Assembly (NCBI RefSeq): GCF_041956535.1
Contig: NW_027192199.1
Location: 675,741-739,740 of the forward strand
DNA from: Calcarisporiella thermophila CBS 279.70
Taxonomy: Eukaryota > Calcarisporiellomycota
Direction: 5' to 3'
DNA: 64,000 bases
Below are positions 45,813-56,722 of the stretch, piece after piece. The translations under genes were made by a program, and so were the position numbers. The stretch's first letter is position 1. Every line of letters begins with the position of its first letter. A model generated the notes under the pieces. It did not search any database, had not been told where the DNA came from, and was given only the letters and a program-made list of their open reading frames with translations.

Positions 45813-47811
45813 CTAGTAGTATGGGGGCGTCTTGCCCATCCTCCGCCTGTATATCATCTCGCGAATCTTGTGGCGCATGCGATAGAGGAAGAAACCAGCA
45901 CACCCAAAGACCACCAACAGCACCAGAACCACAATGAGGGCAATGGCCCAGGTTGGCAGGCCACGTCGGGTCGGCCGCGGTCCGAGGGTGACGCTTGCGT
46001 AGTAGGGAGGATTGGGGTTTGTCAGCGCTTGGTAGGCCAGGACTCCTTGGTATGCCTAAGCGAAAGAAGGATGGAAAATCAATTTAGCTTCAATGAGGCT
46101 TGGCAGCGGGAAAAGGAGGAGACGGTTTCAGGATAGTTACCGCGTTGTAGTCACAGGCGACCTCGCTTTGCCTATCGTTTTCACGGTCATCGTCATACCA
46201 CCCGTCCTCGCCTGGCCCCCCTACAAGCGCCCCTAGCAGCAGGTTTTTATTGGGGGCGGAGCTTCGAATGCGGCCGATGTCCCCAGCAAAACTGCCAGCA
46301 TGGTGGGGGTTCAGTGGGCTGTTTGGGTGGATTCCAACGACATATGGTGTGTTCATGGGGTTTTTGCCCATCACGTAATCCAGCTGTTATATAATAAAAG
46401 GAGACGTCGGGAGGGAGGAGTGAGTTTCCACGCACAACTCAAAAAGAGGCCTATGCCATGGCTTACCTGAGTCTGAACGAATGGGTAATATGTTTCGTTC
46501 TTATCCTTGTTCACTTGACTGGCATAGGTCAACATCAAAAAGGCGGTGTTCATCGGAGGCTGCAGCGAGTTCGACCCGGAGCTGTCACCACACCACATCA
46601 GCCCATCTCGCAAGGAGCACTTCTTGTCCGAGAACTTCACCTTGGCGTCGAGGTACTTTTCCGCCTCAAGCTTGTATTTGGCGGTAGCCGGGTCCACCCG
46701 GGCCCCTAGTACATACACGCCTCCCGTTTTATCGTCCCAATCCATGGGGTTGTTCTTGCCAGCCAGTTTTGCAGAAAATCGATCGAAATAGTCGGAGGCC
46801 TTCTGCTTGTAGGCTGTATCGTTCGTGGCACGGTAGAGCCAAAGAGCACCCCAGACAAGGTCGTCCTCGAATTGGCTCGACCCATAGGCTTCTTGAGAAT
46901 CTTTCGTGGGCAGAGAATTGTGGTAAAGCGCATACGGAGCAGTTTCAGCAAATTCAAAGAGCTCAATGGCGTGGTTTAGCAAGCTTTTGGAGTAATCCGC
47001 ATCGGTATTCTGGAACACTATTGACGAGGCCGCGAAAGCGGCGGCGGCAGAAGCAGCGGCATCTGTTCCGGGCTTGTCAGCGGTGATCTTATAAATCGGA
47101 CGAGGCTGTGGGATGTTGGTGTCATCGCCAAAGTAGTCGTGGTCACGTTTAAGGTCGCCCACCTGGACGTAGAGCTCGCTCTTAGTGGGGTGGGCCTTCT
47201 GCATCCAATCCATACCCCATCTAAGCATGTCGAGCACTGCGTTGTACTGGTTAGCGACTCTGTAGCCCTGTTCGAATTCAATCGCTCCCCATGATACAAT
47301 GGTGAGTGTGTAGGAGAGAGGGAACGTGAATTTAAGGTCTTTATGGAGCATGGAACAGGAAAACATATTAGTAATGAATGAGGACTGGGAAATCTAATCA
47401 GAAATCCTTACAATCACCAGCGTCATAATATCCGCCTGTTAAATCGGCACCTTCTCTCTTTCCATCATCGAGTGCGGAATCATGTCGCCTAAAGAGATCG
47501 ATGATGTCAGAGCATGTTTCAATATGGACAATATGACAAATGAACATTTACCATGGAACAGGGAAATTGGGGGGAAGCTTCCCACTCCGCTGAGCCATAT
47601 AAAAGTAGAGCGAAGAATTCAACAACTTGGCATACTCAGGATTAGGGATTCTAGCAGACGGGCCCTGGTTTTGTGGAGCATTAGGAGCTTGGGATGGCGA
47701 TGGTACGGAGGAGGAGCTTGGCTCCTGAGGGGTATCGGATTCGTCCTGCCCGTACGAGACGGACACGAAGAATGTTAGCAGCAGTGCGAGCAATAACCGC
47801 CTCAAGCGCAT
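45813..47811 (-). CDS. GH9 endoglucanase, membrane-anchored
   Basis: Family 9 cellulase. Exons (minus strand) 47811-47552, 47488-47412, 47338-46467, 46383-46141, 46055-45813; 564 residues. Signal peptide MRLRRLLLALLLTFFVSVSYG, then a Ser/Pro linker. The catalytic domain has W..DSALDDG, DLTGGYYDAGDYLKF (catalytic Asp pair D109/D112), YVMGKNPMNTPYVVG and the catalytic Glu E477 in SEVACDYNA. After the domain comes one membrane helix (about residues 520-541, WAIALIVVLVLLVVFGCAGFF) and a short basic tail (RMRHKIREMIYRRR). No cellulose-binding module. The plan (secretory signal, GH9, C-terminal anchor) is like fungal anchored GH9 enzymes and suggests action at the cell wall, not in the medium. Confidence 0.94.
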
Positions 47812-49513
47812 GATTGTGCAGGCGGATCGAGGGTGCTTGGGGAGGGCTTCAAGGAAAAGGGAAGATAAGTACCGGCTGTCTCGAGGAAATATCTCAAAAT
47901 ACAATCCCGGGCTCGGAGTTGTGTCTATTTTAAACCTTAAGTTACCAATAATTGGACCCACGGAAGCCAAGAGAAAGGCTGGGCGAATGGAACGTGCTCG
48001 ATATATGGAACTTGTACCATATACAGTTCTTTTACTCATCACCGGAAAAAAAGAGCAGGGCGGCCCTTGGAGAGCCCATTCGCTCCGCCGCATGCTCCTC
48101 AAAGCCTCATCTGCAGGTAATGCTTGCTCCTCGTATCAGGCTCAGTGACAGCTTGGGGGATGGGTGAGGGCCGCCTCCAATCCTATGCTTGGATACAAAC
48201 CCTCCAGCCTCCTTTGTGTGGCGTACCCAAATTTCAACCTAAAACACAACCTCTTGGTATTTTAAGATTTTAATTAAAAATTTAAGCCTCTATAAGAATT
48301 AGCGCTATCTCTACCCAATTCATCGTGATAGAATAGAGGGGCGTAGAATCGAGCAAGGCGTGTTCTTCTTGTTCATTTTCGACCAAATGGACGCCGTGCT
48401 TGAACTTTTGCGGCTACCTTTGGATGGATCAATAACTCGTGCTTTACTGACCCTCAAAAATCCTTTTTCAGCCGTGCATCGAACGGCGCGATCGCGAGGC
48501 AATGTGGAGGGGGGGGGGGCTTTCAGCCCATATTTTTTTTTGCTGCTTGGGGGCTTGGTCCCCTTCGCAATCTAGGAAGGAGCCCAAGGGTTTAGATTTT
48601 TGCCCATTCCTTGGCCGAGCTCGTTGGCGCTACAAGGACTAAGGTTAGGGTTGAATGAATCGCCGTGTCCAAGATTTTTCTTGGAAAGACCTGGATTCGA
48701 TGTCGATATTCTCGGGATTGTTGGTGAGGTTTTTTTCAACTACTGCACCCATGAGGATATCGTTGCTGTGGTCAGAAATAAAGGATTTCCTGGTTAGCAA
48801 AAAGATGCCTCAAATTCAGAGAAAGCCGGTGTTTAAGAAACAAGCAATTCACATCGTGACTTTAATGACAGTTATGCAGAATTTAATGTGCATGATGAAA
48901 ACTCTCCGCAATACTAACGGGTGGCAAAGGCTTTTGCCACCCGTTTTCAATACTTGTATTCGTCATCATCCTTGAATAAATCGGGCAGAGCATTCATTAA
49001 TTCATCTCATCTATTGAGTTGATAAGTTCCCATTTCCATCCCAGCTCGAGCTCAGGGACAGGTAGCTACGGGGTAAAGAAGAATGCGCTCCCATTTGGAT
49101 GTAGAGGAGAGATGTCATCGGAGAGCAATGTAAATGTTAAATCGATTACACATCGTTCTCCTTGGTGACGTGAAATTAAAACTGTATCAGGTGAAGCCGA
49201 TGACATCCCTGTTCGCTCTTGTCGTATTATGGGATAAATTCCTAGACCCATACCGAGGACGGGGAATGCCACGTCTCTTGAGAACATCCTCATGTTTGCT
49301 CCATGCCTCACTTGAATTTATATTATAAAATTTCAAAGGCGATAACTTTGGTTAGTAGATTGTTGCACCTATCAATAAAAATCTCTAATGACATTACAAT
49401 CACGATCATATATTTGCAAACAGAGTCTTGTTGAAATGGAGATGTCTATTAAAGCTAGATATTGAACACTAAAAAAAAAAAGTGCAATGCCAATTAACTT
49501 TCCAAGCCTAAAT
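47812..49513. other. Intergenic, about 1.7 kb
   Basis: Upstream of the GH9 gene and downstream of the WD40 gene. It holds a perfect 13-bp hairpin at 48916-48945. Short frames (for example 48655-48975) have no recognisable feature. A G run lies at about 48511-48519. Confidence 0.45.
48916..48945. repeat. Perfect 13-bp inverted repeat with 4-base loop
   Basis: Stem AACGGGTGGCAAA and its exact complement, separated by GGCT. The only perfect hairpin of this size I noticed in the intergenic sequence. Not followed by a T run. Function unknown. Confidence 0.7.
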
Positions 49514-50965
49514 TTAGTCCTCTTCTGACATCAGTTCAGCCAGTTCTCGTTCCTCTTCTTCGGTTAGACCGGTCTGGGATACCTCTTGTTCTTTCCTCTT
49601 TTCTCTTTGTTTTTGTGCCTCTTCTTCATTTTCCAGATATTTCTTCCGCCGCTCTTGCATCTCCCGGGCTAATATGCATCAATTGCAATGCGAAGTCAAT
49701 ACCACTCGTGATTTACTTGAGAATGCGACTACACTTACTTGTGATGGACCATTTTCTTACTGTACCATCCAAAGAGCCCGTATAGAGAAAAGTTCCAAAG
49801 ATTTGCATGCAGGATACCTCATCGAAATGGCCCTCTAACACGGTTACTAAGGCACCCGACTGGTAAAAAAGCCATGGGGAAAGATTGGTAACTGGTAAAA
49901 GAATAACGATGAATGAAGCGAGAGCTTACCCCTATGTCCCACACTCTAACATCACCATCGCTGCACCCCGTAAACACATAGGGCCCGGAAGTGACAACAC
50001 ATCGCGTATAATCTGGATGCTCGAGAGTCGTATCAGGCTTCTCTGTCTATTCAGATTGGCATCAATTAAAGCATACACGGAAATTGGCATGCTGGCCAGC
50101 CTCCCTCAGGAAATACAGCACCTCCACTCACCTCTAAATCCCACCGTAGCACCCTTTTATCTGCAGATGCACTCCACAAATCCTCCCCCTCCAGGTGTAC
50201 CCAGTAAACACTTGTGTCGTGGCCTTGTAGCACACTGCGCTCTTCTCCCGTTGCTGCATCCCAGCGGCGAATGTGTCTATCACTGGAGGCTGAAAAGAGC
50301 TGGCCGTCAGGATCCACGGCCATGCTCTCGATGCTTCGCGTATGACCCTTCAGTACACGTTCACACCGGTAGGTGGAGAGATTCCAGCAGCGAATGGTCG
50401 CGTCAGAAGAGCCACTGAAGAGGCCAAGTGTAGGGATGACGAGCAGAGATTTTACAAAATCAGCGTGTCCCTGGAGAATAGAGATGCATTCTTGTGTCTA
50501 TGGGTGGAGAGTGAATACCAGCGCAATTATATACAATAATCAATAGCTCGTACCTCTGCATTCCACACTCGGATTGTCTTATCCCACGAACCAGTAAATA
50601 GATAGGTTATATTGCCGCTTGTAAAGAGTGCCACACTTGTCACAGGGCCATTATGGCCTTTGTATATCTTTTGAGTTTTTCCTGTCTAAAATTACCAATT
50701 TTGATGATATAAAGCTACCTATTTTTTTGACAAATAGCCAATTCCATTTTTAAAACATTACCTCCAACTCGATTCTTTTGGCAACTGAACCACTCTCTGC
50801 AATGTAGGCTGCTCCAGGAACTACAAACATGGAGAGAACTTTGGTCGACATGCGGAATACAGCATCGCCTTTGTCATAATTAATTTTCGCGGCCCTTGCA
50901 GCGCGAACTTCTATATCACGGTCAGAAGCAAAAAAGCTGTCCGCTTTGGAGGAGATGTTGACCAT
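49514..50965 (-). CDS. WD40-repeat protein with acidic coiled tail
   Basis: Six exons (minus strand): 50965-50762, 50685-50554, 50497-50132, 50046-49930, 49859-49739, 49668-49514; 364 residues. WD repeats end in VWNAE, CWNLS, RWDAA, RWDLE, VWDIG and KWSIT, each after a GHxxxV-type start, spanning about residues 50-310. Introns tend to fall at the repeat boundaries, always before an ACA/TCG codon. The C-terminus is a short charged helix (REMQERRKKYLENEEEAQ) ending LAELMSEED. The propeller has six or seven blades. I do not recognise a specific orthologue; a scaffold role is all that can be said. Confidence 0.85.
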
Positions 50966-51143
50966 GATGTAGATGCTATAGTTTGAAAAATTTACACAAC
51001 TTTAGTCTATAGAAGTATATAAGTATATAAGAAATATAAGTTCTATAGTTTTTTTTTTCAACCCGAAACTGTCACAAGCCACACAAAGGATTTTCATCCT
51101 CCCTCGAGGGACAAAGGGAACAAAGCTAGAATCTTAGATTATA

Positions 51144-52046
51144 ATGCCTCCATCACGGGGATTTTTGTCCCGTTGTTTATATCTTCTGTTCGCTGTTATC
51201 AGCTGTATCTTCTTAGCTCTTGCGGCCCCGCTTCCTGCCCCGCTTGAAGCTGAGCAAGATGGTGGCCAAGTGTATATTAGCTTGCCCGGCATTCTGCGAA
51301 ATCCTGCTGTTGCGCTCATCGGCGAACACTGCTACACGACACTCGTAGAGCAACTCCATCTCCTCGATTCTGCCTGTCTGCGTCATTCCTTGTCCAAAGG
51401 GCTTGGTATGGGCATTGTCGTTGGAAGTGCCATCGTCAAGGTGCCTCAGCTTCTTACCATCCTGAGACATGCGTCCGCCAGAGGAGTTTCATTCGCTTCA
51501 TGCGTGCTTGAAACCCTGGCTTACGGAATCACGCTGTTTTACAATGTTCGGATGGGCTATCCTTTCAGCACGTACGGAGAAGTTCTGTTTTTGACGATGC
51601 AGAACGCAGCCATAGCGATGATGATCTTATGGTTTGAGGAGTTGAAGCCCCGCCGGTCCAATGCAAGGATGAAGCTGGCCGCAACCTTTGTGGGGATGTT
51701 TGTGGTTGCGCAGATTCTTTCCTGGATTTCCTCCGGTGTGCTGACGGTGCTTCAAGCCACGAGCATTCCGATCACGCTGGCATCCAAAGTGCCCCAGATT
51801 TGGGCGAACTGGAAGAATGCCGGCACGGGGCGGCTCTCTGCCCTAACCGTCTTCGCCTTTTTTGCTGGCACCAGTGCGCGTGTGTTTACCACTCTGACGG
51901 AGCTGGATGATCCACTGGTGCTCTTTGGCAACGCAAGCGCTGCAGCGCTCAATGGCGTGCTCGTGTTGCAAGTGATCTACTACAACTGGCGATGGGAGGA
52001 TGTGAGCCAGCTCTTAACCAAGCGGCTCGACGAAAAGGCGGATTAG
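51144..52046 (+). CDS. Mannose-P-dolichol utilisation defect 1 (MPDU1)-like PQ-loop protein
   Basis: Single exon, 300 residues. Membrane protein with two PQ-loop repeats: VKVPQLLTILRHASARGVS (about residue 97) and SKVPQIWANWKNAGTGRLS (about residue 214), the second matching MPDU1 closely. A signal-like hydrophobic N-terminus and about seven membrane helices fit the family. MPDU1 is needed for use of mannose- and glucose-phosphate-dolichol in the ER. The dolichol kinase in this window supplies the lipid for the same pathway. Ends LTKRLDEKAD, a soluble tail; no intron, unlike its neighbours. Confidence 0.93.
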   Translation: MPPSRGFLSRCLYLLFAVISCIFLALAAPLPAPLEAEQDGGQVYISLPGILRNPAVALIGEHCYTTLVEQLHLLDSACLRHSLSKGLGMGIVVGSAIVKVPQLLTILRHASARGVSFASCVLETLAYGITLFYNVRMGYPFSTYGEVLFLTMQNAAIAMMILWFEELKPRRSNARMKLAATFVGMFVVAQILSWISSGVLTVLQATSIPITLASKVPQIWANWKNAGTGRLSALTVFAFFAGTSARVFTTLTELDDPLVLFGNASAAALNGVLVLQVIYYNWRWEDVSQLLTKRLDEKAD

Positions 52047-52464
52047 CATTGGAAATGGGTTCTTTTTTATACCCCTCTAGTACCTATGGATAGGATGATG
52101 ATGGACGGGATTTCTCTATTTGTATGCTTTCATGTATATATATCTCTAGAAACTCTATTTATTTTTAATTTAGACGGCAGGATATCAATAGTCAATAAAT
52201 AAAAACGCCTTTTTTTATTATTGCTAAAGAGTAAGAGTGCAAATAAAAAGCATAGGATAGAAAATTACGACTAATCAATATTGGGAAAAAAAAGAGAAGA
52301 AAAGGATGCAAAAAGAGAGTAAAAAGACAATTCAGGTTTTATATTTACAAAAATACTCCATTTATCACAAAAGTTCTGGATCGTAAAAGACAAAGAGTAT
52401 ATGTATATATAAATATATATATCCTCCTGGTTCGCACCGACTTGGGGGGAGGGGGGGCTACCAA

Positions 52465-53460
52465 CTATCCCAAGACGGACGAGTGTCGACGTTTCCCCGT
52501 TAGACTTCCGTTGAGGGGCGAAGACCCGCACGCCTCCTCTTGCTTCCAGTGCCGCTTAAGCGCATCCGATCTCATAAAGCCCTTCTGACAAGCTCCGCAG
52601 ACAAACGGACGGTCGCCCGTGTGCAATCTCATGTGGCGGTGAAGGTCGTGCTTGCGCGAGAAAGTCCTCTGGCAGGTGGTGCAGTCAAAGGGTTGCCTTG
52701 TAAGATGGGAGCGCAGGTGGGCCCGGAGGTTGTGTGCTCGTTGAAATGTTCGCTCACAGCCGGGATGTGGGCAAGGGTGTAGCGTGGTCGGGGCAGAGAA
52801 ACGTCGGGCGTATCGGGCAGGGGCGGCAGAGGCCTTGACATGGCTTGGGATGGCAGAGGGATAGGAGAGGGAGGGTGGGGGAGGAGGCGGGGTGTTAGAC
52901 GGCGTGGAGAGGTTGGGTGTGACAGGCGCAGTGGTTGGGATAAGGTGAGAGGAGCTTGGGAGGAGGGAAGCTTCCGGCACGGTGGCAAGCGGGAAGAACT
53001 CCCAGCCAGAGGGAACGGGTAACTGTTGGCATTTGTGCAGCTCCGTGGGGGGCGCGGGGGCGTGAGCAGGGGCTGGGGCAGGAGCGGTGGGAGCGACTTG
53101 CGCTTCCTCTAAGGCGGGCATGAAATTGGCCAGCATGAACATCATCTCCGGGGACGTGCTTGTGGGTAACACAAGATTGTCGAAGCTGGGAGAAGGGGGG
53201 AAAAGCAAGGGCTGGGTGGGAGGAGTCAACAGTTCGAACCCGTCGAACTTCGGCTGCTCCTCGTCCACCTTCTTGTTTCCCATTGTGGCTGCGGCTGCGG
53301 CCGCTGCGGCCGCGGCGGTCCTATTATCGTGAATCATTCCGATGTCGGTCCATGCCGGGCTCGGGAACTCAAATGTGGATAGATTCTCTTGGTCGACTAG
53401 AGAGGGGGGTGCAAATAACGGCGGAGGCATAGAGTCCTGTTCCATAGCTAGCGGGTGCAT
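52465..53460 (-). CDS. C2H2 zinc-finger transcription factor (three fingers)
   Basis: Single-exon frame. I take ATG 53460 (MHPLAMEQDSM), 331 residues; an upstream in-frame ATG at 53547 is possible. A disordered N-terminus has an Ala run and Pro-rich stretches. Three C-terminal fingers follow: CPHPGCERTFQRAHNLRAH, CTTCQRTFSRKHDLHRH and CGACQKGFMRSDALKRH. The last two, with KHDLHRH and RSDALKRH, resemble the calcineurin-responsive Crz1 and related fungal factors. Whether it has a calcineurin docking site is unclear from sequence. Confidence 0.88.
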   Translation of the reverse strand: MHPLAMEQDSMPPPLFAPPSLVDQENLSTFEFPSPAWTDIGMIHDNRTAAAAAAAAAATMGNKKVDEEQPKFDGFELLTPPTQPLLFPPSPSFDNLVLPTSTSPEMMFMLANFMPALEEAQVAPTAPAPAPAHAPAPPTELHKCQQLPVPSGWEFFPLATVPEASLLPSSSHLIPTTAPVTPNLSTPSNTPPPPPPSLSYPSAIPSHVKASAAPARYARRFSAPTTLHPCPHPGCERTFQRAHNLRAHLRSHLTRQPFDCTTCQRTFSRKHDLHRHMRLHTGDRPFVCGACQKGFMRSDALKRHWKQEEACGSSPLNGSLTGKRRHSSVLG

Positions 53461-56400
53461 AGAGATTTCCAAGCGGTAGATATAATGTAACAAATAGAGT
53501 ATAGGTTGGAGAGTGGAGGATGGAGGTGAGGGGGGAGGGGGATGCAAGTTCAGGCTATAAAAGAAGACATAAAATGGCTAAAGAGAAATTCTGCTGTCCC
53601 GGGGGCTGGATCGATTCGTGGGGAACTTTGCTAATAAAAAGCCTCTCGTTTTCTTTCGAAAGGGATCCCCCTTTAAATTTAAGGAAACGAAAATTAAAGT
53701 GGGTAGCAAGGGGAAAAAAAAAAGAAAAACTGAGGAAAAAAAAAGGTTTCGCAGACTTAACAGCAGCTGACTTTTTATATCAAGACTTTCAGGTGAACAT
53801 GTCAAAATCGAACTTATGATTAATATCGAAAAACGAGGGAACCGCCGAATTGTCTCGAACTTTTTTTTTCCCATATGGAACCCAATTAAATTTGCACGCA
53901 AAACTGCAATCCGTTTTTTTTTTATCGCGCGGTTATTTTCTTTTTCAAGGTTTGACAGCAATATTAATGCGCTATAGGCTAAAATTACTAATTATGAGGC
54001 AGTGCAAATAAATAAGAAAAATACTCTAACATTACCTCATAAGCACCAATATAATACAACGGAATGTCCTCCCCCACCACTCTATACAATACATCACAAA
54101 ACAAAGCAATAGTACAATACGGAAAGGCCGGGTTGAGAGAGGTCGATAAAGGCGGTGAAAATTCTTTATGGGGGGACAGGCATTAGTATTGGTTAACCTC
54201 TTTTTGCTGACCATGTTAACCCCCTATTTGTTCCTTGTCAAAGCGCTCATTTACTTTCCCACAGATAGTATTCTATTTTTTCCTTTTTTCCAACCCCGTT
54301 TCCCCACTATTCAAAGCCAACGTCAGTAGAAAGAGGAGGGGATGATCGATGGTTCAATATTGCACTAGGTTGAGCTGACTTTCTTGGTGAATTTTTTTTT
54401 TTTTCGTTTTTTTAGAAGCAAGTTCAATAGAAGTTTCGAAACTGGATGCTGACCTATGATCAGAAACATAGTTATTAATCATTGATTGCCGGAATGGATG
54501 AGCATTTTCTGAGCCTTTTACGCAATCCTTAACTTATTCTACTCTCCCTTTCGGGCAATTATGGCCTCTAATTTTTGTGGATCATAACGGGTCCTCAGCT
54601 CAGACCCAGCTTTGCTTATCTATATTGTAAAAAAATTGAAAATCTCGTGCACTGACTGTCTTTTTTTTCCTCTCGTGTAAAAATCGAAATAAAAGAGGAA
54701 AAAAAAAGTGCAACAGTTTGACATCCCGCAATTGAATAGCCGCCTTCACCGTTCTAATTGTTATTTTGCTCGGTTTCAAACTTGCGATGACCTCTCTTGC
54801 GATGGAAGGGGATTCTTCAGAGAGAGGGAGGGTGAAAGGTTTCATAGGACGTGGGCCTGCATCGGATTGGGAAGAGAAACTGTCAGTGGCAAATGGGTAT
54901 GAGGCCGCTGACTGATTATGCGCTCATTAATAATGCCGTGCCCTAAACTGGGGGAGAGTTGAGCCCCCCGTTTTCCTCATTCTCACTGTTTTATCCGAAC
55001 TTTGTCTCGCCCCCTTATTAATTGAAACCGTTCATCCTCAGCTGATACAATCTCCGAGGCTGCTGAGTGCATTCGATTTTGTTTGTTTCACACTGTCATA
55101 GGTAGCGCAAGCAAAACTTTGTAGAGAGGAGGGGCAGACAGCTGGCGACCAGCCTGGCTCCCTCCGTCTCAGGACACGCGAATGCTTAGAATAGTATGCA
55201 CTTGCTGACTTTTCGGTGGGGAGAGGAAGGAGGGTTCCCGATGCACTTATGGCAATGAAACCACCATCTCTAGCTTAAGGGGACCGGTCGACCACCGAAT
55301 TCGGTGCCGATGGCCAAATCAAACATTTGGCTTGAAGTCAAGAGAAACAAAACAGCTCCAGGATCCTAATTAAATTAAATTCTCTTTTCTATCCAAACTC
55401 CATCCCAAACTCTCCTTTTGCATTCCTTAAGTCGGGGAATCATAGGGCCCATTGTCCTCTAGAGGACGAACCTTTTTTTGAAATTTTTATGCTTGTTCGT
55501 CATTCCTTTGCTTTAATTTTAGTCTGTGGCACGAGCACGTTAAGTTAGCGAGAGGAGTTCCCTCGGCCCACTTCTCCGAAGTTTTGTTAAGTATGCTCTG
55601 TGACGCGGCTTTTCGGATGTACCCAGCCCTTCCCCAAACACTCGAGGTCGCGCTATCCTCAGATGACCTTGGTGGGGTAAAGGCGAGATGACCCGCTTTA
55701 TTGAGTAATCGCGCGTCCTATGGTCAGATTAGAGTTTGCATTCCGCGTCGCACTTTCTCTACATAAGATGTGCTTTATCAGCATCATTTCGGCACCTCAT
55801 AGGGGGAGAGGGGAAACGAGGCGAGGAGGGAGGGGCTAGAAACTCTAATGGTAAGCAGAGCGAGGATTCGTGCCTCCGTAAATTAGTGAGACCTTCGCTC
55901 TGTTGAAGAAGACGAGAAGATTCAATAGGCCTAACCATGCTGGAAAGGATGCAAGTTGCACGTAGACTTTCTTAATTGACACACACAGCAACTCTCGGTA
56001 CCTTCGGATGTAGCACCAGGCTGTCTAGCTTTAGTGGATGGAACAAGAGAAATAGTGTGAAAATAAAGGCAGAGGATAAATTAAAACAATATGATAGCCT
56101 GGCTTCGAGTGAAGGAGAGACGGGACGTTCATTTGCTCTTCCAAAAATCCCCTCACCGAAGGTCTTACTTGGAAGGGATTTTTCCGTGTTGAATAATCAA
56201 TCCTATTTATGAAAATGACCAATGGATGGTCATAGTCTGGTCCCCACGCCCTCTTTTCTATCCACGGTCATTCCTTTCTTACGAAAGAATTACTACTATC
56301 TTTGGAAGAGGGGAAGGGATGTAGGGGATAAGGATTAAGTAATGAATTTGAAGCCCAGTCTATGGAGTGGGTTTGAGCCGCAAGTCTGAATTAGAATCTA

Positions 56401-56722
56401 GTATTTTTTTTTCATATAGAGCAAGGCGAACAAACCAACCAATTTCGGTGCATTTGGATGATAAGGATCGTTGACATTTGGTTTCTGAATTAAGAAGGGA
56501 GCAAAGTTGTTTCAGAAATATTTCATACCAGGGGAAGAAGTAGAGTATTAGGTTTGATGGGATTAAATATCAACCAAATGCCTTAGAGGATCGCCACAGG
56601 CGGCGTCTTCCGCCTTATAATGATCTCAACCACTTGCTTGTTAACACAAGCAATATATATATATATATATATATACATACATACAAGAGGGAAGAGCTTA
56701 GTCTTTTAAAAAGAGTATTTTG
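53461..56722. other. Large intergenic region (about 3.3 kb)
   Basis: The longest gene-free span apart from the repeat island. Mixed composition with poly-A/T runs (53710-53740, 53860-53925, 54390-54410). An (AT)n microsatellite lies at about 56650-56674. No tRNA or coding exon recognised. Probably the promoters of the divergent C2H2 and kinase genes plus unknown elements. Confidence 0.4.
56650..56685. repeat. (AT)n / (ATAC)n microsatellite
   Basis: About 12 AT units then CATACATAC, about 40-75 bases before the predicted kinase start codon. Confidence 0.8.

Noticed and set aside
48655-48975. 106-residue frame including the hairpin
   Set aside because: No recognisable motif or signal; the hairpin itself would be in the coding part.
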